In this document: in pieces, positions 35,948-44,595 of the stretch
Layout: every line of letters starts with the position of its first letter
How positions within the stretch are numbered: the first letter of the stretch is position 1
Assembly: GCA_015487975.1 (NCBI GenBank)
Contig: WFOS01000095.1
Coordinates: forward strand, 1-64,000
Source of the DNA: Ardenticatena sp.
GTDB taxonomy: Bacteria; Chloroflexota; Anaerolineae; Ardenticatenales; Ardenticatenaceae
Reading direction: 5' to 3'
DNA: 64,000 nt
Notes under the pieces: model-generated
What the model was told of the DNA's origin: nothing
Databases searched by the model: none
Seen by the model: only the letters and a program-made list of their open reading frames with translations
Program-made: the position numbers and the translations under genes

Positions 35948-37879
35948 ATGACGACAGCACCCTCGACACTTCCCATCCCAACCTGGGAGGAAGTTCTCAA
36001 ACGCAATAGCATCGAACGCTTGAAACAACAGAAGTTTCCACTTGATATCATCGACGAATTGCCCGACATGATTGCCAAAGGCTACGAAGCCATCCCCGAG
36101 GAAGATATCGTCTTGCTCAACTGGTGGGGACTGACGCATGACAAACCCAAAATCGGGACATTCATGGTGCGCATCAAGGTGCCGGGCGGGCATCTCACAC
36201 CACAACAACTGCGTGGCGTGGCCGCGGTTGCCGAGCAATATGGGCGTGGCTATGCCGAATTGACCACGCGGCAAGGCGTGCAACTGCACTGGGTACGGCT
36301 CGACGACCTCCCCGCTGTCTTGGACGCCATTCAAGCCACCGGGCTGACCACGGTGGGCGGCGAGGGCGATACCGTGCGCAATGTGACGGGATGCCCCGTC
36401 GCCGGCATCAGCCGCGATGAACTCTTCGATGTACACCCCATCATCGAAGAAGTCGCGCGTTACTTCTACGGCAATCCCGACTATTCCAATCTGCCGCGCA
36501 AACACAAATTCACCATTGCTGCATGCCGCTTCCAGTGCAATGCGCCCGAAATCCACGACATCGCCTTGATTGGCGTGATCAAGGATGGACGGCCCGGCTT
36601 TGCGGTGCGTGTGGGCGGCGGGTTGTCAATTCTCCCACGCATCGCCCGCGACCTGGGTGTGTTCGTGCCACTCGATCGAACGATCGACGTTCTGCGTGCC
36701 ATCACCGATGTGTGGCAAGAAAACCTGCGGTACCGCCGCAGCCGCGCCAAAGCCCGTATCAAATTCATGATGGATGACTACGGCCCCGAAGGCGTGCGTC
36801 AGATGGTGGAAGAGCGGCTTGGCTATCGCCTGGAAGATGCCAAAGCCCCGCCGCCAGAAGGTGAAAACCACCATCTGGGAATTCATCCCCAAAAGCAGGA
36901 AGGCTTCAACTACGTGGGGGTTCCTGTCCCTATGGGCTGGTTCTACAGTCATCAAATGCAACGCGTCGCCGATATTGTCGAGGAAGTGGGCGGCGATATT
37001 CGCTTCACCCGCCAGCAAAACTTCATCATCGGCTATGTTCCCGAAGAGCGTACTCCCTGGCTTGTCGAACAATTGGAAGACGTCGGCTTGCCTGTAACCA
37101 TCAACCAGGCGTATGGCACTTCTATTGCCTGCACCAGTCACCAGTTTTGCAACTACTCGGTGTCCGAGACCAAAGAGAAACTGAAAGAGATTCTCGAAGT
37201 CCTCGACCAGGAATTTGGCGATGCCATAAGCGGGCTCAAAATTCACCTGGATGGCTGCCCGCACGCCTGCGCCCACCACTGGGTGGGAGACATTGGGTTG
37301 CAAGGGACGATGGCTCGCCAGCCAGATGGCTCCCTCATCCACGCCTATGACATCACGCTGCGCGGCGGCCTGGGTGTGCGCACCTCGATTGGCAAACCCA
37401 TCATCCGCCGCCTGCCCGACAAAGAAACAACGCTCGCCGTCGTGCGCCTCGTGCGTGCCTGGTTGAACGAACGAGAATCACGGGCGGGAGATCCCTCGTT
37501 CACCTTTTACGAATTCGCCCAGGCACACACCGACGAAGAACTGAAAGCGATCGCCCTGGGCGAAATCGAAAGCCTGCCTGTGGCGATCGAAGAGGAATCC
37601 GAAAGCGCCATCACCGTGCGCATCCCAGGGCCATTGCTCCACCTGAGCGGTGGGGCCAACATCATCCGCGCCGAAGGACGCACGATTCGCGACGTGTTTG
37701 CTTCCGTCGGCACATCGTACCCCGACTTGCTCGAATACGTCGAAGCCAATGGGCAAGGAGAATCGCCACTGCTCAACATTTATGTCAATGAGGAGGAGAT
37801 TGGGTATCTGCAAGGCTGGGATACACCTGTGAAACCCGGCGACCATATCGTGATTTTGCCGGCACTGGCAGGTGGCTGA
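35948..37879 (+). CDS. assimilatory sulfite reductase fused to a CysO-like sulfur carrier domain
   Basis: A 643-residue protein. Residues 1-545 form a ferredoxin-type nitrite/sulfite reductase: two half-repeats, with siroheme/4Fe-4S ligands Cys395, Cys401, Cys437 and Cys441. Residues 553-643 are a ubiquitin-like MoaD/ThiS-family domain that resembles mycobacterial CysO (NIYVNEEEIGYLQGW, then VILPALAGG) and ends in the carrier-type Gly-Gly. The protein may both make sulfide and carry it as a C-terminal thiocarboxylate; this is inference. ATG 35948 has GCGGAGGA seven bases upstream. APS reductase follows, 40 bp on. Confidence 0.92.
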   Translation: MTTAPSTLPIPTWEEVLKRNSIERLKQQKFPLDIIDELPDMIAKGYEAIPEEDIVLLNWWGLTHDKPKIGTFMVRIKVPGGHLTPQQLRGVAAVAEQYGRGYAELTTRQGVQLHWVRLDDLPAVLDAIQATGLTTVGGEGDTVRNVTGCPVAGISRDELFDVHPIIEEVARYFYGNPDYSNLPRKHKFTIAACRFQCNAPEIHDIALIGVIKDGRPGFAVRVGGGLSILPRIARDLGVFVPLDRTIDVLRAITDVWQENLRYRRSRAKARIKFMMDDYGPEGVRQMVEERLGYRLEDAKAPPPEGENHHLGIHPQKQEGFNYVGVPVPMGWFYSHQMQRVADIVEEVGGDIRFTRQQNFIIGYVPEERTPWLVEQLEDVGLPVTINQAYGTSIACTSHQFCNYSVSETKEKLKEILEVLDQEFGDAISGLKIHLDGCPHACAHHWVGDIGLQGTMARQPDGSLIHAYDITLRGGLGVRTSIGKPIIRRLPDKETTLAVVRLVRAWLNERESRAGDPSFTFYEFAQAHTDEELKAIALGEIESLPVAIEEESESAITVRIPGPLLHLSGGANIIRAEGRTIRDVFASVGTSYPDLLEYVEANGQGESPLLNIYVNEEEIGYLQGWDTPVKPGDHIVILPALAGG

Positions 37880-37919
37880 ACCAGAAAAACCGATGCAACC
37901 GATCCGAGGAGGTGCCAAT

Positions 37920-38711
37920 ATGCCGCAGGTTACGTTCGACGATTTGGAACTTGGCGAAATTGCCATCGAATTGGACGACCAGGAACCGCAAGCGGTCATT
38001 CGCTGGGGGCTGGAAACCTTCGGCGACCGCGTGGCGATCGTCACGTCGTTTCAGATCGACGGCATGGTCGTGCTGGACATGGCCTACCGCATTCGCCCTG
38101 ATGTGCGCGTGATCACAGTCGATACGGGACGGCTGCCACAAGAAACCTACGCGTTCATCGAAGAAGTACGCGAACGATACCCTGAGGCACACTTCGAAGC
38201 GTTCTTCCCCGATGCAGCCGAAGTCGAACGCTATGTGAATGCCTTTGGCTTCGATGGATTCTACAAAAGCGTCGAACTGCGCTTGCTCTGCTGCCACATT
38301 CGCAAAGTACAACCCTTGTTGCGTGCCCTGGCCGACGTCGATGCCTGGTTCACCGGGCTGCGGCGCGACCAATGGGCATCGCGGGCGGCGATTCGCAAAG
38401 TCGAACTCGACCACGACCACAATGCGATTGTGAAGATCAACCCGCTCGCCGACTGGACCGAGGATGAAGTGTGGGAATACGTGCGCGCCAACAATGTGCC
38501 CTACAACCCGCTCTACGATCAGGGCTACACCAGCATTGGGTGCGCCCCCTGCACGCGCCCCATTCAACCCGGCGAAGACAACCGTGCCGGGCGCTGGTGG
38601 TGGGAAACGAACGCCCCCAAGGAATGCGGTATTCACTGCCCCATCGAGACGGGAGGGTTCGAACACGAAGTCCACGCCATTTTAGGAGTGAACGGCAATG
38701 GTCACCACTGA
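37920..38711 (+). CDS. cysH: adenylylsulfate (APS) reductase, 4Fe-4S type
   Basis: A 263-residue enzyme reducing activated sulfate to sulfite. It has Cys124-Cys125 and Cys208/Cys211 for a 4Fe-4S cluster, which marks the APS-specific type rather than PAPS reductase, and the catalytic ECGIHC motif (Cys236). The N-terminal region holds the nucleotide-binding VTSFQIDGMV and VDTGRLP. ATG 37920 follows GAGGAGG. It works just before sulfite reductase in the pathway and overlaps the next gene by 14 bp. Confidence 0.94.
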   Translation: MPQVTFDDLELGEIAIELDDQEPQAVIRWGLETFGDRVAIVTSFQIDGMVVLDMAYRIRPDVRVITVDTGRLPQETYAFIEEVRERYPEAHFEAFFPDAAEVERYVNAFGFDGFYKSVELRLLCCHIRKVQPLLRALADVDAWFTGLRRDQWASRAAIRKVELDHDHNAIVKINPLADWTEDEVWEYVRANNVPYNPLYDQGYTSIGCAPCTRPIQPGEDNRAGRWWWETNAPKECGIHCPIETGGFEHEVHAILGVNGNGHH

Positions 38712-39177
38712 ACCGCAAACCGGCAGTTTGTTTATTGAGCGCGAGGCACGTGACCTTGTGCTGCGCGAAGTCGCAGCCTATTTGCCAAGTGTGCCCCCCG
38801 ATCGCCAAGCAGTGCTCAACCGTCTGGGGCGCACTGTCGAAACGGGCGAAGTACCGCCAGAGCTGCAAGGCTTGCTTGGGGAAATTTTGGGCGTCTCGCT
38901 CATGTCTGGGCGTACTCGGCGGCTCTACACGGCTGAGGGCGAACGCCTGTTCACTGACATTTTCCGCCAAACGCCACAAGGCCGCGAAACCAGCACGCAG
39001 CTGGCTTCCATCAACCGCGCCCTCGAAGCGTTTGTCGGGCACGAAATAACATCCGTGCGCGTCAACATGCGCACATTGGGGCACTTCACGATTACCATCG
39101 GCACACCAGTTGCCACCATTACGCTGGCTGTGCGCCCCAATGGTGTGACTTTGGAAAGCCTGAATGTAGGCAGCTAG
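38698..39177 (+). CDS. unknown protein of the sulfate assimilation operon
   Basis: A 159-residue soluble protein without cysteines, signal peptide or membrane segment. The N-terminal half is helical and charged; the C-terminal half looks like a small beta domain (ITSVRVNMRTLGHFTITIG, VATITLAVRPNG). It overlaps cysH by 14 bp and shares the operon, so a role in sulfur or redox metabolism is suggested by position only. I do not recognise a family. Confidence 0.75.
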   Translation: MVTTEPQTGSLFIEREARDLVLREVAAYLPSVPPDRQAVLNRLGRTVETGEVPPELQGLLGEILGVSLMSGRTRRLYTAEGERLFTDIFRQTPQGRETSTQLASINRALEAFVGHEITSVRVNMRTLGHFTITIGTPVATITLAVRPNGVTLESLNVGS

Positions 39178-39215
39178 GCGCAACAGCGCTGTTTCATCCT
39201 TCTCCTCCTTGTCTC

Positions 39216-39248
39216 AGCAGCCACCCACGCGGTGGCTGCTTTCGTTTC
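39216..39248 (+). terminator. terminator of the sulfate assimilation operon
   Basis: The stem agcagccacc/ggtggctgct with loop cacgc is followed by ttcgttt, 39 bp after the last gene. Confidence 0.85.
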
Positions 39249-39302
39249 AACATGGCACATGACATCTATCATCCAATTTCGATGACGTTGTTCACCCCCT
39301 CG

Positions 39303-39320
39303 ATTTGCGCTAGCGCAAAT
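39303..39320. promoter_or_regulatory. palindromic operator with CRP/FNR geometry upstream of nosZ
   Basis: A perfect 18-bp palindrome, atttgcgctagcgcaaat, which fits TTGCG-N4-CGCAA, the half-site spacing of CRP/FNR family sites. If the hexamer TAGAGT at 39341-39346 is the -10 box, the palindrome is centred near -41.5, the usual class II activator position. The regulator is not in this window. Confidence 0.7.
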
Positions 39321-39400
39321 ATGTTCTGCCCCTAAGCAGATAGAGTGATAACGGAGCCCTTTTCCACTTTTCCAACAAATCATCAGCAAGGAGCAGAAAA

Positions 39401-41449
39401 ATGAGTGTCCAGAACCCACGCCAGAAGTATATGCCGTATCTCGTTTCTGCACTCGTGGTCGTTGCTGTTCTGGTGGTTGTTTTTCTCATTCTTCGCAATC
39501 CAGCAGAAGAAACGACCGCTGAACCGACCACCGAGCCTCAAACCGGGCAAGTCGCACTGAGCGGTGATGCACAAGCGATCGCAGAAGCCAGAGGCCTTTC
39601 GCCGGATGACGTTGTGGCTGCATTGAAAACCTACGTTCCCAGCGGACAACCGGATGAATACGTCATTTTCTCGTCGGGTGGTCACTCTGGGCAAGTGCTC
39701 GTCATTGGTGTGCCCTCCATGCGCCTGCTCAAAGTCATTGGCGTCTTCACACCCGAACCCTGGCAGGGATGGGGATATGGCGCTGAATCGACCATGAAAG
39801 TACTCGAAGAGGGGCGTGTCAATGACCGCGATGTCTTGTGGGCCGACACGCATCACCCCGCACTGAGCGAAACGAACGGGGATTATGATGGCGACTGGCT
39901 CTTCATCAACGACAAAGCCAATGGGCGTGTCGCTCTCATCGATCTACGCGACTTCGAAACCAAACAGATTGTCAAGAATCCCATCGCACTAAACGATCAC
40001 GGCGGTACGATGGTCACCCCCAACACCGACTGGGTCATCGAAGGTGGTCAATACGCAGCACCACTCGGGTGGAAATATGCTTCGCTCGACAAGTATGCGG
40101 AAGAGTACCGGGGGATGGTGACCTTCTGGAAATTCGACCGCGAAAGTGGCCGAATTCGCCCAGAAGAATCATTTGCACTCGAACTTCCGCCCTATTGGCA
40201 AGATCTTTGCGATGCGGGCAAGAAAGTTAGCGATGGCTGGGTCTTCTGCAATTCGTTCAACACTGAAATGGCCACCGGTGGCGTGGAAAAAGGGGATCCA
40301 CCATTCGAGGCAGGCGCCTCCCAACGCGATATGGATTACCTCCATATCATCAATCTGAACAAAGCCGTCGAACTCATCGAAGCGGGCAACTATCGAGAAG
40401 TCAATGGTTTCAAAGTCTTGCCGCTCGATGTGGCAACGGCAGAAAAGGTGCTTTTCTTTGCGCCGGAGCCCAAAAGCCCGCATGGTGTAGACGTGGCCCC
40501 CGGTGGTGACTATCTCGTCGTTGCCGGCAAACTCGATCCCCATGTCACGATTTACTCCTTCGAGAAAATCATGCAGGCGATCGAAGCCGGTCCCACGGAA
40601 ACGGATCAGTATGGTGTTCCCATTCTCAACTTCGATGATGTCGTCGAAGCACAGGTAGAAGTGGGCTTGGGGCCACTGCATACGCAATTCGACAATCAGG
40701 GGTACGCCTACACCAGCCTGTTCTTGGATAGCGCCGTCGCACGTTGGACGCTCGGTGGTGACTACGCCGCCAAGAACCCCGATGACCCCTGGACCCTCGT
40801 CAACAAAATTCCTGTCAATTACAACATCGGTCACCTGGTTGCTGCCGAGGGTGATACAGTCGATCCAGATGGGAAATACCTAGTGGCACTCAACAAATGG
40901 GCCATCGACCGTTTCGTCAACGTAGGGCCGCTTTTGCCACAAAACTTCCAGCTGATCGACATCTCACAACCAGGCACGCAGATGCAATTGCTGTACGATA
41001 TGCCAATCGGTTTGGGTGAACCCCATTACGCGCAAATGATCAAGGCAGACAAGCTGCATGCTTGGGAAGTCTACCCAGAAGTGGGGTGGGACCCGCATAC
41101 TCAAGCCAAATCGCCATACGCCACACTACCAGGCGAGGAACGTGTGGAACGCAATGGCAATACCGTCGAAATCTTCATGACGGCTGTACGCAGCCACTTC
41201 ACGCCTGAACAGATCGAAATCAAGAAAGGCGACCACGTCATCTGGCACATTACCAACATCGAACGTGCCAAAGACGCCACACATGGTTTCGCCCTTCCCG
41301 GCTACAACATCAATCTGAGTATCGAACCGGGCGAAACCGTTACCTTCGAATTCGATGCTGTCGAGGATGGCGTCTTCAGCTACTACTGCACCGAATTCTG
41401 TTCGGCATTGCACCTTGAAATGACCGGCTACCTGCTGGTTCAACCATAA
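39401..41449 (+). CDS. nosZ: nitrous oxide reductase, clade II type
   Basis: A 682-residue copper enzyme reducing N2O to N2 outside the membrane. The N-terminus is a plain hydrophobic helix (about 11-32) with no twin-arginine motif, typical of clade II. The beta-propeller carries the CuZ histidines (in GGHSGQ, DTHHPAL, HGVDVAPGG, LHTQFD, GHLV). The C-terminal cupredoxin domain has the CuA ligands His628, Cys663, Cys667, His671 and Met674. First gene of the nos cluster, good AAGGAG ribosome binding site. Confidence 0.97.
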   Translation: MSVQNPRQKYMPYLVSALVVVAVLVVVFLILRNPAEETTAEPTTEPQTGQVALSGDAQAIAEARGLSPDDVVAALKTYVPSGQPDEYVIFSSGGHSGQVLVIGVPSMRLLKVIGVFTPEPWQGWGYGAESTMKVLEEGRVNDRDVLWADTHHPALSETNGDYDGDWLFINDKANGRVALIDLRDFETKQIVKNPIALNDHGGTMVTPNTDWVIEGGQYAAPLGWKYASLDKYAEEYRGMVTFWKFDRESGRIRPEESFALELPPYWQDLCDAGKKVSDGWVFCNSFNTEMATGGVEKGDPPFEAGASQRDMDYLHIINLNKAVELIEAGNYREVNGFKVLPLDVATAEKVLFFAPEPKSPHGVDVAPGGDYLVVAGKLDPHVTIYSFEKIMQAIEAGPTETDQYGVPILNFDDVVEAQVEVGLGPLHTQFDNQGYAYTSLFLDSAVARWTLGGDYAAKNPDDPWTLVNKIPVNYNIGHLVAAEGDTVDPDGKYLVALNKWAIDRFVNVGPLLPQNFQLIDISQPGTQMQLLYDMPIGLGEPHYAQMIKADKLHAWEVYPEVGWDPHTQAKSPYATLPGEERVERNGNTVEIFMTAVRSHFTPEQIEIKKGDHVIWHITNIERAKDATHGFALPGYNINLSIEPGETVTFEFDAVEDGVFSYYCTEFCSALHLEMTGYLLVQP

Positions 41450-41462
41450 AGGAACAGAGCCA

Positions 41463-41494
41463 GGGGGTGGTCCGTGGATGGCATGACCACCCCC
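41463..41494 (+). promoter_or_regulatory. intercistronic hairpin between nosZ and the next gene
   Basis: gggggtggtc and gaccaccccc form a perfect 10-bp stem with a 12-base loop, without a U run. It may stabilise the nosZ message or reduce downstream expression. Confidence 0.6.
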
Positions 41495-41590
41495 ACCTCA
41501 CTCTGGAGGTCTCGTGGGAAGTGAAGCAATCAGATTCGTTTGACACGAGATCCCAGCAGTGAGCACATCATCTGAAACGGGGGGACAACG

Positions 41591-42271
41591 ATGACGGAAC
41601 TCGAAAAGATCTTAGGGCCACGCCCACCACACGACCTGCTCGAACAAGAGCGCCTGCGATTCCTGCTTCCGACTGTCTTGTTGGGAATGGCAGCATTCGT
41701 GCTTATCGTTTCGATCTTCCAGCCATATTGGCGCCTGAAACTCTTCGCCCCCCAATATCCCCAAGGATTGTACGTTTATGTGTACATCAATCGCCTCGAA
41801 GGCGACATCCAAGAGATCGACACACTCAACCATTACATTGGGATGCGTCCTCTCGAAGAAGCCGCCTCACTCGAACGCTCTTTGAGCATCTTCATCGTTG
41901 GCGTCATCTCGCTACTCGTCATTGCTGCCATTTATGTTCACAACCAGTATGCGGCCTTGTTGACATTGCCAGCCTTGCTCTTCCCCTTCATTTTCATAGG
42001 AGACATGTATTACTGGATGCGGAACTTCGGTCAGAATTTGGATCCACAAGCCCCTCTTAGAAATACCATCAAACCATTCGTGCCACCGATCTACGGTGAA
42101 GGATACGTAGGGCAATTCAAAACAATTGCTACATTCGAAAATGGCTTTTACCTGGCCGTATTGGCATCCATCCTGATTCTTGCAGGGTTGTACTTCCATC
42201 GTGAAGCATACAAACCTCTTGTAGACACCATGCAACACGCCGACAAGCATACTTCCCATGAAACGTCATGA
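41591..42271 (+). CDS. nos-cluster membrane protein (NosB-like)
   Basis: A 226-residue protein with about four membrane helices (near residues 27-45, 97-118, 122-142 and 187-208). An external loop contains YPQGLYVYVYINRLEGDI and a second loop YVGQFKTIATF. Proteins of this kind sit directly after nosZ in clade II clusters and are often named NosB; their function is not established. Ribosome binding site GGGGG before the ATG. The call rests on position and topology. Confidence 0.7.
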   Translation: MTELEKILGPRPPHDLLEQERLRFLLPTVLLGMAAFVLIVSIFQPYWRLKLFAPQYPQGLYVYVYINRLEGDIQEIDTLNHYIGMRPLEEAASLERSLSIFIVGVISLLVIAAIYVHNQYAALLTLPALLFPFIFIGDMYYWMRNFGQNLDPQAPLRNTIKPFVPPIYGEGYVGQFKTIATFENGFYLAVLASILILAGLYFHREAYKPLVDTMQHADKHTSHETS

Positions 42272-42281
42272 GGCGCGAACG

Positions 42282-43715
42282 ATGAGATTCTTCCGACTTG
42301 CCCTTCTGACCTGTTTGCTCATCAGCCTGGGTGGTATGCTCGCCCCCCACCCCGTGAGGGCCGACGAGACGCTTCTCATCGTCGGTGAAGATGGTGAATG
42401 GCAAGACTTGCGTGCCGCCATCGAAGCCGCTCCGGCCGGCGCCACGATCGAGGTGCGAGGGGGGACCTACACTGGTCATTTCGAGATCACCAAGCCACTG
42501 ACACTGCGTGGCGTGCAATGGCCGATCATCGATGGTCTGGGGAAAGGCAGCATTCTCTCGATCAGAGCGCCTGATGTGACCATTACCGGCTTCCTCATTC
42601 GCAACAGCGGCTCTTCACTCGATGAAGAAAATGCTGGCATCGAATCCGAGGCACCACGTACGACCATCGAAAACAATCGCTTCGAAGACATCTTGTTCGG
42701 CATCTATCTTCGCGAAGCACATGAAAGTATCATCCGCAACAACATCCTGGTAGGGAAAGATATCGAGTTAGCCCGACGCGGTGATGCTATCCGTATTTGG
42801 TCGAGCCATTCTACTATCATCGAAAACAACCATGTGCGCCGTGGACGCGATGTGGTGCTTTGGTATTCGGAACAGCTAACCGTACGCAACAATGTCGTCG
42901 AAAACGGGCGCTACGGATTGCATTTCATGTATTGTGATGATGCCGATATCAGCGGCAACACGCTCCGACATAACTCCGTCGGCGCATTTTTGATGTACAG
43001 CCGTCGGCTCGCTTTCCATCACAATCGTATCGAAAGCAATCGTGGCCCAAGTGGATACGGTATCGGCTTGAAGGATATGGATGACGCTATCATCCAAGAA
43101 AACATCTTCGCCGACAACCGTATCGGGGCTTTCTTGGACAACTCGCCACGTGAAATCGACAGCACTATGCGCTTCGAACATAACGTTTTCGCCTACAACG
43201 ACATTGGTGTTGCCATGCTCCCCTCGGTCGAACGCAATACCTTCTACATCAATAGTTTCATCGAGAATGTTCAGCAAGTTGCTATCAAGGGGGGCAAGCA
43301 AGGCAAACTCCACGCCAACACATGGATGAACAACTATTGGAGCGATTATGTGGGCTTCGACGCCGACAATGACGGCATAGGTGACATTCCATACCGCGCC
43401 CAACATCTTTTCGAGAATCTGACCGATCGCAAACCAGAACTACGCATTTTTCTTTACAGCCCTGTCATGCAAGCCATCGATTTTGCGGCACGTGCATTAC
43501 CAATCGTTCGGCCACAACCCAGATTCGAAGATCCACACCCCAGGATGCATCCCTCCTTTCCACAAGGTGTCCCGCCAGCAGCGGCCACGTCACCACGACC
43601 GATGGTTGCGCTCGGGCTCGGATTGCTGCTCCTGGCCGGGTTGCTCTTATGGAAAATGATCCCTCAAAACGCATATACGCCAGTACGAACCGGAACGATG
43701 GTAGGAGAACGATGA
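42282..43715 (+). CDS. nosD: periplasmic copper-processing beta-helix protein NosD
   Basis: A 477-residue protein with a signal peptide ending near VRADE and a right-handed parallel beta-helix made of repeated short strands (IENNRFEDILFGIYL, IIRNNILVGKD, DISGNTLRHNSVGAF). A C-terminal membrane helix (about 447-464) follows, as in typical NosD. It acts with NosF and NosY in supplying sulfur/copper for the CuZ site. ATG 42282 with GAGG upstream is preferred over one 24 bp earlier. It overlaps nosF by four bases. Confidence 0.92.
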   Translation: MRFFRLALLTCLLISLGGMLAPHPVRADETLLIVGEDGEWQDLRAAIEAAPAGATIEVRGGTYTGHFEITKPLTLRGVQWPIIDGLGKGSILSIRAPDVTITGFLIRNSGSSLDEENAGIESEAPRTTIENNRFEDILFGIYLREAHESIIRNNILVGKDIELARRGDAIRIWSSHSTIIENNHVRRGRDVVLWYSEQLTVRNNVVENGRYGLHFMYCDDADISGNTLRHNSVGAFLMYSRRLAFHHNRIESNRGPSGYGIGLKDMDDAIIQENIFADNRIGAFLDNSPREIDSTMRFEHNVFAYNDIGVAMLPSVERNTFYINSFIENVQQVAIKGGKQGKLHANTWMNNYWSDYVGFDADNDGIGDIPYRAQHLFENLTDRKPELRIFLYSPVMQAIDFAARALPIVRPQPRFEDPHPRMHPSFPQGVPPAAATSPRPMVALGLGLLLLAGLLLWKMIPQNAYTPVRTGTMVGER

Positions 43716-44578
43716 TGATTCATGTAGAACGACTGACGAAACGGTTTGGCGCTCTGACAGCTGTCGACCAAGTCTCTTTCGAAGTCGAGACAGGCGAATC
43801 CGTAGCATTGTGGGGCGCCAATGGTGCTGGGAAGACGACGATTCTACGCTGCCTGTTAGGGTTATATCACTATGAAGGAGAGGTCCGCATTGCTGGACAC
43901 GATATACGCACGCAAGGCCGTGAAGCACGACGCCTGCTGGGCTTCGTTCCGCAAGAACTCTCGTTTCACGAAAACATGCGCGTCGCCAATACACTCGTTT
44001 TCTACGCACGGCTCAAAAAAGCCAGCTACATTCCCGACGAGCTACTCGATCGACTCGACCTACGCCCCCATCTTCACAAGCAGGTTCGAGAATTGTCAGG
44101 CGGATTGAAGCAGCGGTTGGCATTGGCACTCGCGCTCATTGGGGATCCCCCTCTGCTCTTGTTCGACGAGCCAACAGCCAACCTGGATGTACGGGCACGC
44201 GACGACTTCATGCACCTCCTTCACGATTTGAAAGCGGCTGGGAAGACACTTGTGTACACATCCCACCGCCTCGAAGAGATAGCCACTCTTGCAGACCGTG
44301 TATTGTTGCTCGAAAGTGGACGCCTGGTTGCCGACGCGACTCCGCATCGCTTGGCCGAGACAATCGGACATACGCTGCTGCTTCGCGTCTACGTCGCCCC
44401 ACACCAGAAGATGCAAGCCCTGGACGTGTTACAAGCAAAGGGGTTTACTGCCTCGGTAAATAGTCACGGCATCAAGATATTCATTCCAGCGCTCCAAAAG
44501 ACGACCGTCCTCGAAACGCTGCTTCGAGCCGACATCGAGGTGCGCGATTTTTCGCTCGAATGGGCATTACACGAGTAA
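43712..44578 (+). CDS. nosF: ABC transporter ATPase NosF
   Basis: A 288-residue ATPase: Walker A GANGAGKTT, signature LSGGLKQR, Walker B LLLFDEPTANLD and switch His in YTSHR. The long C-terminal extension resembles that of NosF/CcmA-like exporters. It powers the NosDFY complex needed for NosZ maturation. GTAGGAG lies upstream of the double ATG; the first ATG overlaps the nosD stop. Confidence 0.94.
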   Translation: MMIHVERLTKRFGALTAVDQVSFEVETGESVALWGANGAGKTTILRCLLGLYHYEGEVRIAGHDIRTQGREARRLLGFVPQELSFHENMRVANTLVFYARLKKASYIPDELLDRLDLRPHLHKQVRELSGGLKQRLALALALIGDPPLLLFDEPTANLDVRARDDFMHLLHDLKAAGKTLVYTSHRLEEIATLADRVLLLESGRLVADATPHRLAETIGHTLLLRVYVAPHQKMQALDVLQAKGFTASVNSHGIKIFIPALQKTTVLETLLRADIEVRDFSLEWALHE

Positions 44579-44595
44579 TCGAAGGAGAAAACGGC

